Below are positions 38,185 through 49,479 of a stretch of 64,000 nt of DNA, in pieces. The DNA is from Thuidium tamariscinum (lineage: Eukaryota > Streptophyta > Bryopsida > Hypnales > Thuidiaceae), in assembly GCA_947034885.2 (NCBI GenBank), contig OX344752.2, positions 14,632,001 through 14,696,000 on the forward strand, given 5' to 3'. Both the position numbers and the translations under genes were made by a program. Position 1 is the stretch's first letter. Each line of letters starts with the position of its first letter. The notes below the pieces were generated by a model that saw nothing but the letters and a program-made list of their open reading frames with translations, was not told the DNA's origin and did not search any database.

Positions 38185-38875
38185 TTAACCCCAAAATGTC
38201 CGAGGCACCAAAATTTGGTGTTTGCACCCCAAAATGTCTGAGGCACCAGAATCTAGTGTTTGCAAAACTCTGAAGTTAGATAAAACCTAACCAAATTGCT
38301 ATTTTCAATAGTTTGTATTTTTAGAAAGTTTTTTTAGAAATCTAGTTTTATTTTTAAGAAATTCGATTTGAAAAATGAATGATAGTGATTTTTCTATTCT
38401 AGATTTTTTGCAAGGATACCCACTCCAATCTTGACTATCCATAGTGTTGAGAGCTCTTGAAAATGAGTCTCAAGTACACTAGATCTTGGAGAAAAAATCA
38501 CATTCAAAATTCATTAATAAAAATTGTAGAGTAGATTTTGAAAAGCCATAAATTGATTGGAGTTATGCATGTTAGGCCCTTGAACCTCATATTTTTTTGG
38601 TCACCAACTTTTTAGATTTGACTTGTGAAAAGAAGATAGAAAGACTTCACATCACTTTTGCAGTTTTAACACCCTCATGGCCAAACATTATAATCTTTTA
38701 CTCCAATGTAATATTGTTGTGTTTTCTTTTCCTATGCAATCTCTAACATGTCTAGTTCAATTCGTACGGTTACAATTAACAAAAATTGATATAATTTATC
38801 AAAATGTTGGCATTTTCTTCAATTTAGAGCAAATTCCAAGAAGCTCAAAACAAGCCTTGGGCATTTAGGGGTTAA
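38185..38875. mobile_element. Possible TTAACCCC-ended element (weaker)
   Basis: Left TTAACCCCAAAATGTCC and inverted right TTAACCCCTAAATGCCC match at 14 of 17 bases. The first 80 bp holds a 38-bp tandem duplication (ACCCCAAAATGTC...GAGGCACCA). Interior without ORF of note. Confidence 0.45.
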
Positions 38876-39216
38876 GGGGACCAAAAAATTGAGCAAGATG
38901 TTAAATCCTACCATTAAAGGTGGCCCAATAGGATAGTTTATGGTTTTCTAGGATAAAAGTGGAAAAAAAAAACTATTTTGCGCCCTATTTAGAATAAGCT
39001 CTAGATTGCTTTTCCCTAATTTGGGGTCTTTGATTGCAATTATGAATTCAAGATTGTAAAAAAGATTATATGCAAGAAATAAAAAGTTCTTGTCTTTTCA
39101 CTCAAGGTAAATCCATCATGTCAAGATGACCTTTGATGGTAGGATTTAAAGTCTTACAAAAATTGAAGGGGGTAAGGAACTTAATGACCTTGAAAGATGG
39201 TCTAGTGGCCATGAAA

Positions 39217-39415
39217 ATCATGTATTTTAATACAGTGTGACATCATCTACTTTGAATGAGTCAAATATATTCATCGAAAGTCAAAGTATTGTAGAAGATC
39301 TCTCCTTTCCACCTATAGTAATGACGATGAATAGTTGTACTTTTGTCCTACAAAAAAAGATTCTTTGTCATTCATCGGACACTAATTGTTTGTAGCATCC
39401 TTCTAGGGTTAATCT
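39217..39415 (+). repeat. Solo copy of the 7125-7320 arm
   Basis: Shares GTGTGACATCATCTACTTTG, GAAAGTCAAAGTATTGTAGA and GATTCTTTGTCATTCATCGG-type blocks with 7125-7320 in the same orientation, ending at CTAGGGTTAA. Confidence 0.8.
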
Positions 39416-41021
39416 AAAAAGTTGTAGATGCTTGAAATATGATGTCCAATCCTTGCATACCTCAAAAATTATTGATGTACAACAAAGGTAGATATTTATT
39501 TAGTGTGGAACATCGATTAATCAATATGGGTCTCTTTAAAACTCCTATTCATTGAACATTCCTGCTAGCACTACCAACTTCTAAAGTCCAAAGGTCTTTG
39601 TTCCATTCATAAATATTCAAAATTACCATTTTTGTTACAAAGAGAAAGGAAGCTTAAATTTTTTATTTTATTTTTGCATATCTTACATGGAATCTTGTAC
39701 TAGACTATTGTTAAAAGACACTAGGAGATTTTAAAAACTTTGATTGCAAAGGTTCAAAAATGTTTGCATTTGAAGTAGAGGGACAAATTTTTATGTACAT
39801 TAGACCTTCCCTACAGCAAGGTATCAATGGATCCTAAGACAACCAATGGCCAAGTTGTGGTTGAGAATTTATCCCATGGTACACACACTAAGTGAAAATT
39901 GATGACCAACCACTTCAGATAGCATGGGCAAATAAAGAGTCTTGGGCGCGGCTCACTAAACTATTCAAAAACTGTCTTGACTCCACATTTTTCAAAGTTT
40001 TTCTTCAAAAGCCAAAAAGATTCTCATCAAAATAATAAAATAGTAACTATGAGTGGATATTTGACTATTTGGTGAGTTTCTCCGTAGGGTCATGACTCCT
40101 TGTATAACTTTTCAATTAAGATGGGTTCTTGAAGAATGCACTCCAAACCTCAAAGATCACTTGTTTGGCACTTCTATTCAAAAAGCTTATTGTAAGGATG
40201 TTCTTATTTGACTATATTTGAAGACTTTGAATCTTCTTAACTTAAATTTTTTGTAATATTCATTTTGAATTTAAAAAACATAGTTAATTTTCACTTATTA
40301 AGAGATCATTAAGTAGAAATAGGCTGAAGATTGGAAGAAAAACTAAACCGCTAATAGTTTTGAGATAGGATTGAAACGCATTAATGTCAATGGTGATATT
40401 GTTTTAGCAAGAGATCTTAACCTCTAGAGGACTATGGCACATTTTAGGCACAAATTGTAAATAACTATCCTATCTTAGGGCAATTAGAATTTTTTAATTT
40501 TTAATTTTTTTAATTTTATAGATCAAACTATCTATGGTGTTTACAAACCATGTCTTTTCTCCCCCCTCCTTGCAAAGTCTAAAAAGATTTTTGTCGTGCA
40601 CGTGGCATAAATCTAGGGCCCAGGCAGTTATCATGTTCCTTCATCTTCCTCACCCCTCCTCACCGGTGCATTAGAATGGTTGCAGACAGTCACAAAGAAG
40701 TCACAATTTTAATATAACATGCATAAATATATATACAAAAATATATCAAATTACTATTTGGAAAAGTATTGAATTCATCATCATAGAAATATTGGTAATC
40801 TTGACTTTCAACTTTTGAAGTTCACTGTAACAAATCCTTTATGTACAAGTTATCTTACTCATTGAAGTCCTATCATTTACATGAAGATCAAAGTTATATA
40901 ATTTAAATGATATTATATCATTCTACAAACATCTAAATCATTGTTGCTTGAATATTTGAAGAGACAATCTTATGTTCTACACAATGTGATTGCAAAATTA
41001 TATAGTCGAAATTGATGTGTT
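39416..41021. other. Repeat-derived spacer
   Basis: No gene. The part at about 39980-40110 is homologous to 44830-44970. A short GC-richer patch lies at 40560-40680 without an ORF. Confidence 0.45.
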
Positions 41022-41345
41022 TTATATTTCACAAACTGACCTTATTAAATTGTTAAATATTGAATTGGTGGTAGCATTTGTTGGAGCACTTGGTGGGTTT
41101 GAAGATATTGATGCAATAATATGTGAAGGTTGCTTATGCAATATATGAATTATAAAAATGATTCCAACAATGTAAAGAATAAAACCTAAAACATTAAAAC
41201 AGAAATGAACTTGATAAGATAATGTTGGAAATCTATCTACAACTTCCAAAAATGGTAATAACATTCCAATAAAAAATGGGATTAAGAAGAGTAAACCTAA
41301 AATACAGGTAAGCCATTCAGCATTGAAACAATTGGCATCAGACAT
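41022..41345 (-). CDS. Small putative membrane protein, 107 residues
   Basis: The ORF starts with ATG at 41345 and encodes two clear hydrophobic spans, roughly residues 12-33 (LTCILGLLFLIPFFIGMLLP) and 48-69 (FNVLGFILYIVGIIFIIHIL), joined by a short loop with charged residues, then a Ser/Pro/Asn/Thr-rich tail of about 35 residues ending CEI. No family is recognised. Because the local DNA is AT-rich, hydrophobic chance ORFs are expected; the paired spans, clean start and polar tail argue slightly for a real gene. It lies about 340 bp from, and is divergent to, the exon pair at 41686-42034. Confidence 0.3.
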   Translation of the reverse strand: MSDANCFNAEWLTCILGLLFLIPFFIGMLLPFLEVVDRFPTLSYQVHFCFNVLGFILYIVGIIFIIHILHKQPSHIIASISSNPPSAPTNATTNSIFNNLIRSVCEI

Positions 41346-41685
41346 TGTCTTCTAAAAATTTCTTTGAGATTAAAGATGTCCTTCAATGAACTCATAATTG
41401 CTCTAGTATATACGATAAGCTTCAATTTTTTTAATTTATCTAATTATATTTTCTTGTTATTTATCTAAATTTTTTATTAAGCTTGAAAGCAAGATCAGTG
41501 TTTCATCATGTAAATGTATTGTAAGTAGTTATTACCTCTTCTGGGTGCATTCTTCCAAAAGAGGCAATAACTGCATTGTAATCATATTTAAAAAATTGCA
41601 TGAGGGATGGGATTAAAATTTTGAAATTAAATTTTTTTGGGTGCACAATCAACTAGTGTTGAAGACATTGCAAGAAGTGACATAG

Positions 41686-42034
41686 ATCTTCTTCGAGTAT
41701 ACAAATCCAGAGTCATGGTTAGCGGATCTCAGTCGCCAAAGAATTGCAACAATGTTGGAGGAAGCTTGCGAAGGAACGGACATCAACTACGACATTGCTG
41801 GTAAGGTTCTCACTTTTTTTGTTTGTTTACTACGTGCATTCATCATTGTATTGATGCATTGTTAATAATGCTATTGTTGTTGCAGATGTTATGCTTGGTG
41901 AGGGTGTTCCAAGCATTGGAGCATTGGACGAGGTCATCGTTATAGATGACGATGACGATGTCAACATTCTCAACAACGACCCTCCATTGTGGCAGGGAGA
42001 CAATGGCGCAGGAACTTTTGGCAAAGCCTCATGA
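41686..42034 (+). CDS. Two exons of an unrecognised nuclear-type protein with a SUMO-interaction-like motif
   Basis: Two exons join in frame: 41686-41800 (after a CATAG acceptor) and 41886-42034 (after a TTGTTGTTGCAG acceptor), separated by an 85-bp intron with a GTAAGG donor. The joined reading gives about 86 residues ending at a TGA. It begins IFFEYTNPESWLADLSRQRI and has a C-terminal stretch EVIVIDDDDDV, a hydrophobic quartet followed by Asp residues, the classic form of a SUMO-interaction motif. I see no start codon or upstream exon. A second frame is also open over the first exon, so the choice rests on the intron phase and the protein-like tail. It could be the end of a host gene or of a captured or transposon-borne gene. 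No function is assigned. Confidence 0.42.
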
Positions 42035-42353
42035 CATGATGATGTCCCAATGTTCATACATGTAGCTTACTCTAAGGAAAATAGGTTAGTTAGTTTTAGG
42101 CTGTAGTGGTAATATTGAAGTACTAGAGACATGATTAGTATAGGAGGGAGGGGGTTGGAGTCCTTGTTCAAGACTTTGACAGCCAACAACCTGTTGGCCC
42201 GTGTTAAAAATTAAATATTAAATATATTTTTGTGGAAAATAACTTGAGAGTGACTATACACAAACTACACAAATTTATACTAAAGTAATAAAAAAATATG
42301 TGAATTTAAAAAAAAATTGACCACATCAATTGAAAGATTGAAATTTATGAAAC

Positions 42354-42597
42354 TTAACTCTTAAAGGACCAAGGCCTTTTTTCTATGAAAACCAGTCAAA
42401 ATTGTCATTTCTATAACAAAGAGAAACAAAAATTGAAAATTATTTTTTTGGACATTCAACTATGGGATCTAACACCTAACTAGTATGATAATGTATAGAA
42501 AAAATTTCAAATTTTTTTACTATAGAGATTATAAGATATATACATTTAAAGTGTAAATAACAAATTTTTTAGGTCTTTAGGGGATTAGATTATTTGC
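42354..42597. mobile_element. Short TTAACYC-ended element (weak)
   Basis: Left end TTAACTCTTAAAGGACC and right end GGTCTTTAGGGGATTAG are imperfect inverted repeats of the same style as the hairpin at 27148 and the element at 46678. Small, non-coding, degraded. Confidence 0.4.
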
Positions 42598-43089
42598 CCT
42601 TGAACCTTCTTAACTTTAGTTTTTTACACTATAGAGTTGTAATCTTTAAATATTTTTAGTGGAAAATTCAATTTAGAGTCTAGGAATAAAATTGAATTAA
42701 AAAAAACTTAATTTTTGTTCTTAAAAATATTGTTGTATAGAAGTAGGTGTGGCATAGAAGGAAAATGTAAATTATTAGTATCTTTAAGATGAAGTTTAAA
42801 TGCACTAATACCAATGGTGAGATTGTTTTAGAAAGCAAACTAAACTACATAGAATCTTTTCATTCGAAAAATTATAACAATCGCATTCAAAAATGAATCT
42901 TTGCAAGTTATTTTTTCAAAAGGATATTCAAATTGTCCAAAAAACAAGAATGTCCATAACTTTCACACACCTTATTCAAATGAAATGAATCAAAACTTTC
43001 CATGTAGACTAAAATATAATTTATGAGAAAAAAAACTTTGAAAAAAACTTTGAATATTTTTATTATTGTTGTGTGGTCCCCTTGTTTTG

Positions 43090-43290
43090 AGAGAGAGACG
43101 ATGAACCAGACCTGGGATCTGCTTGCCCGAGCCTCAGCCGAACCTAAGTTAGATTGCTGACAAACCCTAACTAGGCGGGAGTACCCGCTCTGCCTGCACC
43201 GACAAGAGAACTGGGCGGAAGTTCAGTTGGAGAACCCAAAGCCCGTCCTCTGTGGAGACTCAGCAAGTTTTGTCGGTGGGTGTAGAAACA
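43090..43290. repeat. GC-rich block, copy 2
   Basis: Relative of 37947-38157, again with GAGAGAGAGACG, ACAAACCCTAACTAGGCGG and TTTTGTCGGTGGGT. The unique region next to copy 1 (36830-37946) is absent here; copy 2 is abutted by AT-rich DNA. Confidence 0.85.
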
Positions 43291-43339
43291 GAACCCACCG
43301 ACGGCCTTCATGAAGTACAATCGATGAAGAAAAAAGCAG

Positions 43340-43640
43340 TTTTTTTTTGTTTGTTTTTTTCATTTCTTGCTAAGTGTCAAAGTGGCGATACTTCATTTTA
43401 TTGTGGTGTTCTAAATTTCAACATTCATCCATATATTTGATAGAAAATATCATATTAGCACGTAATACATATTTATCATCCCATTTTCATCCATTATTTA
43501 GCGATTTCATCCAATAGTTCTAAGAAAAATGGAATTTACTGGCAATTTCATCCAAAATTTTATTTATTTTCTATAGGCATGGTGCAAGGCAAAAAAAGTT
43601 AGTGCAAATTTGCTTCAAATCACCAGAAAAAAAACATTAG
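43340..43640 (+). repeat. ~300-bp dispersed repeat, copy 1
   Basis: Matches 53530-53835 in the same orientation: TACTTCATTTTATTGTGGTG, GATAGAAAATATCATATTA, TTTTCATCCATTAT and TTTATTTTCTATAGGCATG. Non-coding; ends are not defined. Confidence 0.8.
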
Positions 43641-44198
43641 AAAAAAACTCAAGAGTGCTAAAAACCTCCAATCTAAACTGAACAAGGGTTTTAACCCTTG
43701 ACTTCCTAAGAACCCCAAATTGGGCCTCATGTTTTTTAAGCAATTTTGAAGAGTTTAATTATTTGAAGATTTTTTTATTTGTTATAATAATAATAATAAT
43801 TTATTTGAACTAATGCATGCAATATTCTTTATTCAAGCTAATGATATAATAAAAAAATTCATTGAGATTATCTTTTTGTACAATATGATCAATCAAAGCC
43901 GGCAACTTAAAATCAAGAATTCTTAGGAAATAAAGGGTTGAGGGGACCAAAAAATTGAAGGGAATAAGGAACTTAGAGCATCCCTAGATGAGTCTCTCTA
44001 CAAGGCTCTCCAACTCCAACCGGGCTAGGTGGTAGTGATTTGCCGCATTGTAGAACAATGGAAGTAGGCTTCTAAGAGGAACAAATATTTTTACTGAGGA
44101 TTCCAATTTATTTTTATTTTTATTTGAACAAAATAAAATGTTATTTATTCTTTGAAGTCTCACTCTCCTTGCTTGAGGAGTTTCTAAATTGTTGTGAG

Positions 44199-44567
44199 TT
44201 TGCATTGGAGCAAGATTCCTTATATCCACATGGGGTGGAGGGAGGTGTTCCACCCATGTAGATATAAGTAGTCTTGCTCCAATGCAAAGTCACACTTTGC
44301 TACATCTACATAAAGTGGGTGCAAATAACTCATCCAATGTGGGTTTTTAAAATTCAAATTAGTTTTTTTAACTAATTCAAATTTTAAAAATCCACATTGA
44401 ATGAGTTACCTACATCCACTCCACGTAGATGTAACAAAATATGAATTTCCAATTGAGTAGTAGTGATCACTACATCCTCTTACGGTGCAAGGAGGTGTCC
44501 CAATCCATGAGGGACACCTCCTTCCACCCTACAAGGATGTAGTGAGCTCTACTATATTCAATTGAAA
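44199..44567. repeat. Cluster of three consecutive hairpins
   Basis: Hairpin 1 (44199-44288) pairs TTTGCATTGGAGCAAGA with TCTTGCTCCAATGCAAA; hairpin 2 (44295-44439) pairs TTTGCTACATCTAC with GTAGATGTAACAAA; hairpin 3 (44447-44567) pairs CAATTGAGTAGTAGTG with its inverse and GGAGGTGTCCC with GGGACACCTCC. They follow one another with almost no gap, and share the ACATCTAC/CTACATCC theme. Confidence 0.85.
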
Positions 44568-44972
44568 ACTCAAACCAAGATGAATTTCATTTTTCATCTT
44601 TTCAAAAACAAGAAAAGTCAAATTTTTTGTACATAAAATCAATTGTAAGCATTTCATTCTCTAAAAGAAAATTTTTAATTGGATGGTCAATAAGGGTATT
44701 GTACTTCAGTATTAGGGGCGAAATATAGTCAAACCTCTTTCTCAACCATAGCCAAGGTTTAGCATTTCCCTATCTCCTCAGTAAATTTGGCCCTAACCAA
44801 TAATTTTTTGAGCCCTCTTTTGCTTATTATGGGGGACTCCACATTTAGCAAAGCTTTTCTTCAAAAAACAAAAAGATTGTCCTTAAAATAATAAAATAGT
44901 AACTATAAATGGATATTTGACCACTTGGTGAGTCTCTCTATAGGGTCATAATTCCTTGCATAACTTTTCAAT

Positions 44973-45620
44973 CACTACTAGAAAATGGATGTTTTATGAC
45001 TACGAAAATATGATTAAGGATGACTGTTGACTAGTTGTAGTTATATTTTGACCTTATACTTCAAGAGTGTGTAATATACGCCCATTGGAAACGCCAAATA
45101 CTTCATAGGGAATGACATGGAACACATTTGTGAGCACAAAGTCATATTTCACAGTCATATTTTTCCTAATTATATTTTACAATCATATTTTCATAAATAT
45201 TACATTTTATTTGATTTTGGGTAGCCCAAGGAAAATTTGAGTAGGGAACATGTTTAAAAAGCAATTAGTCATATTTTTACTTCAATCATTTTTTCAATCA
45301 TATCTTGCAATTAAATAGATTTGGTAGTAATTTTTTTTCTTTTGGGGCAATCCAATGTAAATTTAGCCTAGGTAAAGTGCCTAGTCATATTTTTGCTCAA
45401 GTCATATTTTGTATTCACATCTTTTTGGTAGTAATTTTTTTTCTTTTGGTAGCACTGCAGTAGGTAAAGGAAAATTTGGGTGGAAAATATGATTGAAGAG
45501 TGCCTAATCATATTTGTTAGTCATAATTTTATTTCAATTATATTTTTGTATTAGTCATATTTTGTATTCATATTTCTTTGGTAATTATTTTTTTTCTCTT
45601 GATGAAGTCCAAGAAAAAGG
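44973..45620 (+). mobile_element. CACTA-like terminus followed by ~115-bp tandem units
   Basis: CACTACTAGAAAATGG at 44973 resembles a CACTA element end. From 45155 to 45620 about four diverged units follow, each with AGTCATATTT words, a TTTGGTAGTAATTTTTTTTC segment and a GTAAAGTGCCTAGTCAT-type junction. Such subterminal repeats are typical of CACTA elements. The opposite end was not found. Confidence 0.5.
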
Positions 45621-46677
45621 TGGGCAATCTATAATGGGGCTTTTATACTTAGGTCCCAAGGACCATTCCTTGGATTTAAAGCATGATTTTCTCTATAAAA
45701 AATGTTATGTTTAGTTATATGATTTGTCTAATAAAAAATTGATGTCAAATAATTTGGAGTGACACTTCTTTATATTTTAATGAATACCTTCAAATTTTCA
45801 TAGAATTCAATAGAGAAGCAAAAAATAATTAAGTTGCTAAAAACAAGAGACAATTAAATAATTTTCTTAAAATAATTTAGGAAAAAATTAGAGAAGAATA
45901 AAAGCCTATGAACAATATGGAGTACCAAGGTGGAACAAAGCTTGAGAATCTACAACGAAAAGTAGGCTTGCCTTGACCTACTATTGGGATTTGTTGTAAG
46001 ATTGATTGATTACGTTGATTAATTGTGATGGCTCATACAAATTAAAAACTAATTAGAGTAATTAATACAAAATGAAATCTCATGCATTTAGCTAATGATG
46101 TAATAAATTGTAGGCTTGTAGCTTTTGGAGCTTAAAAAAACCATATTGCTTGAAAAAAACCTAATTGAAAGAAGAGAAAAAGGAGTGTGAGAAAATCTAT
46201 ACAAGAAAAGCTATGAAGTAAAAGTACATGGGAGTGCAATTTGTGTTGAATAGTTTAAGTGTTTGAAGTAGAAGTAGAAGTTTCAAGTTGCTATCCAAAG
46301 CTTTATGCATTGTTAGAAGACTACTTTGATTCTTTTATAGAAGTACGACTACGTATTAAGCAAAGATTGTTGATTACAATACACATGGTGGATCAAATGA
46401 AGTTGTAAGGTTCTAAGTATATACTTAGTTAGCACTTATGAGGCTTATGTCATCACAATTGTTTGATTCCTAGAATAATTATAAATTAATTAGTAGGTAT
46501 TAGTAATAGAAGTCAAAGATTGCAATTCTAAAATATGCCAAAAAATAGAAGAAAAAAATATGGAGAGAGAATAAATTGGAGAAAGTCAAGAAGGGAAATA
46601 TAAAGAAATAGATCATATGCTTAAAGAAGGATTAGATCATAGATAGAATTTATATACTTTGTTGTAAAAATTGTTGT
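45621..46677. other. AT-rich spacer
   Basis: No gene or defined element seen. Confidence 0.45.
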
Positions 46678-47628
46678 TTAACCCCTAAACCCCTAACAGC
46701 GTTTTCACCAAAAAAAACTGCTCCAAAACTGCCATTTCTAATACAAGAGCAATTTTTTTTAAACACATTTTTGACTCATGTAACCGTAGGATCTTGTAGT
46801 AAGGTGGTTTGTAAACATGTGGAAAAAATTTCAGAAATTTCCACCATGTAGATTGCAAGATATAAGCATTTGAATTGACAAAAACTGTTTTTTTATCCCT
46901 GCAAAAATCCGGGCAGCTGCACTTCACAAGGTCACATTTGTGTGAAAAAAAATTCAAAATGGTGGTTACTCTTTGAATTCATACTTCAATGCAAGTTGGC
47001 TATATTCTCAAAAAATTTCAAACCATTTGGTATTGTACAACATATAGGAAAAAATAAGTAAGTAGAAAGAAGTAAAAAATGAGCCAAAATACTAAATTGT
47101 GAACATTTTATTCATGGAATTGAAAATTTTCAATCCCAATGGTTAAAATGTTGAAATAAACAATCTACACCTTTTGTTTTTATTTTTTTCCAAAAATATG
47201 AAAAATTGAATTAAATGAAGAATTTCAAACTTTTTTTGTGCTGTGGAGATTCTGTAACTGGCCGCAAACTACCCCAAACTCAAAATCTTCATAACTTTTG
47301 ACTCATTGATCGGAATGGATTGATTCAAATCTTCACATGTCTGTATAAACCTAAAGAACCAATTTGAAATTTCACTTTTCAAAAAAAAGTTTTTTGAAAA
47401 AGTTTTTTCAGCTGCCCGGTCTGCCCGCCGAGCAAACAAAGTGACATATCATGCCATAACTTTTTATCTACAAAGTCAAAAGTTATAAAAATTGTTGGGC
47501 CTTAAAGCTACTCCTCGGACACACATTGTATCAAAATTTCAAAGAAAAAAAATAAAAACTCCATCCGTAGTGAGCTGCCCAAAAAATCTATAATCTCAAA
47601 AAACGATGTTTAGGGGTTTAGGGGTTAA
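46678..47628. mobile_element. TTAACCCC-ended element with telomere-like tips (951 bp)
   Basis: Left end TTAACCCCTAAACCCCTAA and the right end in inverse are identical over 19 bp, then continue CAGCGTTTT and ACATCGTTTT. The flanks are GTTGT on both sides (46673-46677, 47629-47633), or alternatively the TTAA itself is the duplicated target. No transposase ORF. The right part is homologous to the arms of the hairpin at 27148-27886. Confidence 0.82.
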
Positions 47629-48930
47629 GTTGTATATGAAGAGACAAAAAATGCAATGAAAATGGATTAAGACAACCCTCAAGATACACTTATAATATAC
47701 ATGTTGGAGTATGGGCATGTGGTAGAAATGGATTTCTAGGCATGTCCTTAATTTTGGCACTTTGTAGTTTCTCTTATTGTAGAAACCATAGTTATGTTAG
47801 AAATTAGAAGTTGAAGTCCAACTTTAAATTCAAGATCACTTTGGTAATTTTTAGAAGTTTTTAATAACATATGACATTTTAAAATATTTAAAAAAATTAG
47901 GAAAGATAGAATACAATAAAAGTAGATAGTTAAAAGTGCTAGTTTTAGATTGTAAATATCAATATTTATTTACTTTAAGAAGAAAAAAAACTTTCAATTT
48001 AAATGACATAAAGACTTCAATTTTGAAGTTAAAAATTAACTTAAGCTTATAGGCTAGAAGCAAATGTTGGATGAAGTCTTGAAAGACAAATTAGAAATAA
48101 AACCTCATCCATCTTTCATTCTTGTTAAAAATATTCTATTATAAATATTTTTACTATTTTAGAATGAGCATAATGTATTGTACAACTTAAGCTTATAAAG
48201 AGTTTGAATTTCTAAAAATTGGATTTGGAAACTACAATTTAGGCATAGATTAGCCAAAACCATTTCAAACTTATAACTTCTACTAACTCATCAACTTTAT
48301 TTAAGATGTAAATGACATATAGTTTAATGTTAAAAAAACCCTGTTCATTGTATAAAATGAAAAATGAACAACTTTTGAACATCCTATTAGGATTCAAAGT
48401 TCAATAATAAAGAACATGGTTGTGTATGCTTTTTCTCAAGGATATAGATAAAACTCTCATGTATTGAAGTTTGTTTCTTTTTTAGAATGGTTTTTGGAGA
48501 TGTCATACAAGTCACTTATAGAAGGTTTGTATAGATCCTATAGAAGTTACAAAATTATTCATATGAAGATTGAGGCTCACCTTGGATACATGTATGCTTG
48601 TATTGCAATTAAAAGATAGGAATTTGGATGTTCCTACAAAGATAAAGAATGCAAAAGCATAATCTTTTTTTTTGGCTTCAATAATGTTTTTAATTAGTGC
48701 TCGTATCAAATACTTTTGCTTTGCCACACTTTGTGCATGAGCTTAAATACATTGACAATTGCATGACATGAGCTTTGATGTCTTTTTCATTCCTTAATTA
48801 AGGCCTTGCAACTTCCCTTCACACATTTTGTGAAGTTGGAGTGTCAATTTGTATCCATTTTGAATCAAATTAGGTTGTTAAACTAACTTAGTTGTATTGC
48901 CATATTGTATAGCTATATTTGGTTAATTTA
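47629..48930. other. AT-rich spacer
   Basis: No gene or defined element seen. Confidence 0.45.
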
Positions 48931-48934
48931 ATGC

Positions 48935-49445
48935 ATATGTCAAGTTACATGATTGGAACCAATTATGTGCATGATTGGGGTAAGTCACATAACTAGAACC
49001 AATCATGTGTATGAATGGGACAAGTCACATGACTAGGGCCAATCACAAGACTAGGGTTTTGAAACCCTAGCTGCCACTTCTTTGTAGCTACCACTAAATT
49101 AGGATTTTGAAACCCTAGTTGTAGTCATCCCTTCTAAGTAGAACATTTGACTATTTTTGCTTCTTCTTCATTGTTTCTTGTTGCCTCTTAAATTTTTCTT
49201 TTTGTAGTGTTTTAGCTCTTACTTCTTTTTGTTTCTTAGTTCTTCATCTTCTTTTCTAATTAGTTCTTGCTTCTTGTTGCTTCTTAGTTCTTGTTCTTTC
49301 TTAATAGTTTCCTCTTATTACCTTGTGGTTCTTGTTTCTTTTTGTTTCCTATTCACTTGTTGCTTGTTGCTTCCTATTTCCTCTTGTTGATTCTTTAGTT
49401 CTTCTTGTTGCATCTTAGTTTTTGCTTCTTATTATTTGTTGCATT
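48935..49445 (+). repeat. Short tandem units then pyrimidine-rich TTCTTG tract
   Basis: Three diverged ~43-bp units around CAAGTCACATGACTAG and CCAATCATGTG occupy 48940-49060, followed by two palindromic GGTTTTGAAACCCTAG words, then about 290 bp of pyrimidine-rich sequence built of TTCTTGTTGCTTCTTAG variants. No ORF. Confidence 0.7.
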
Positions 49446-49479
49446 TTAGTGTATCCTGTGAGTCACTCAAAATTTTTGA

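Noticed and set aside
41830..42057. 75-codon minus-strand ORF rich in Ser/Thr
   Set aside because: Antisense of the plus-strand exon pair, created by Asp/Glu codons read inversely.
46678..46700. Interstitial telomere repeat
   Set aside because: CCCCTAAACCCCTAA is not the exact CCCTAAA unit, and the same sequence closes the element in inversion at 47609-47628, so it is a terminal inverted repeat.
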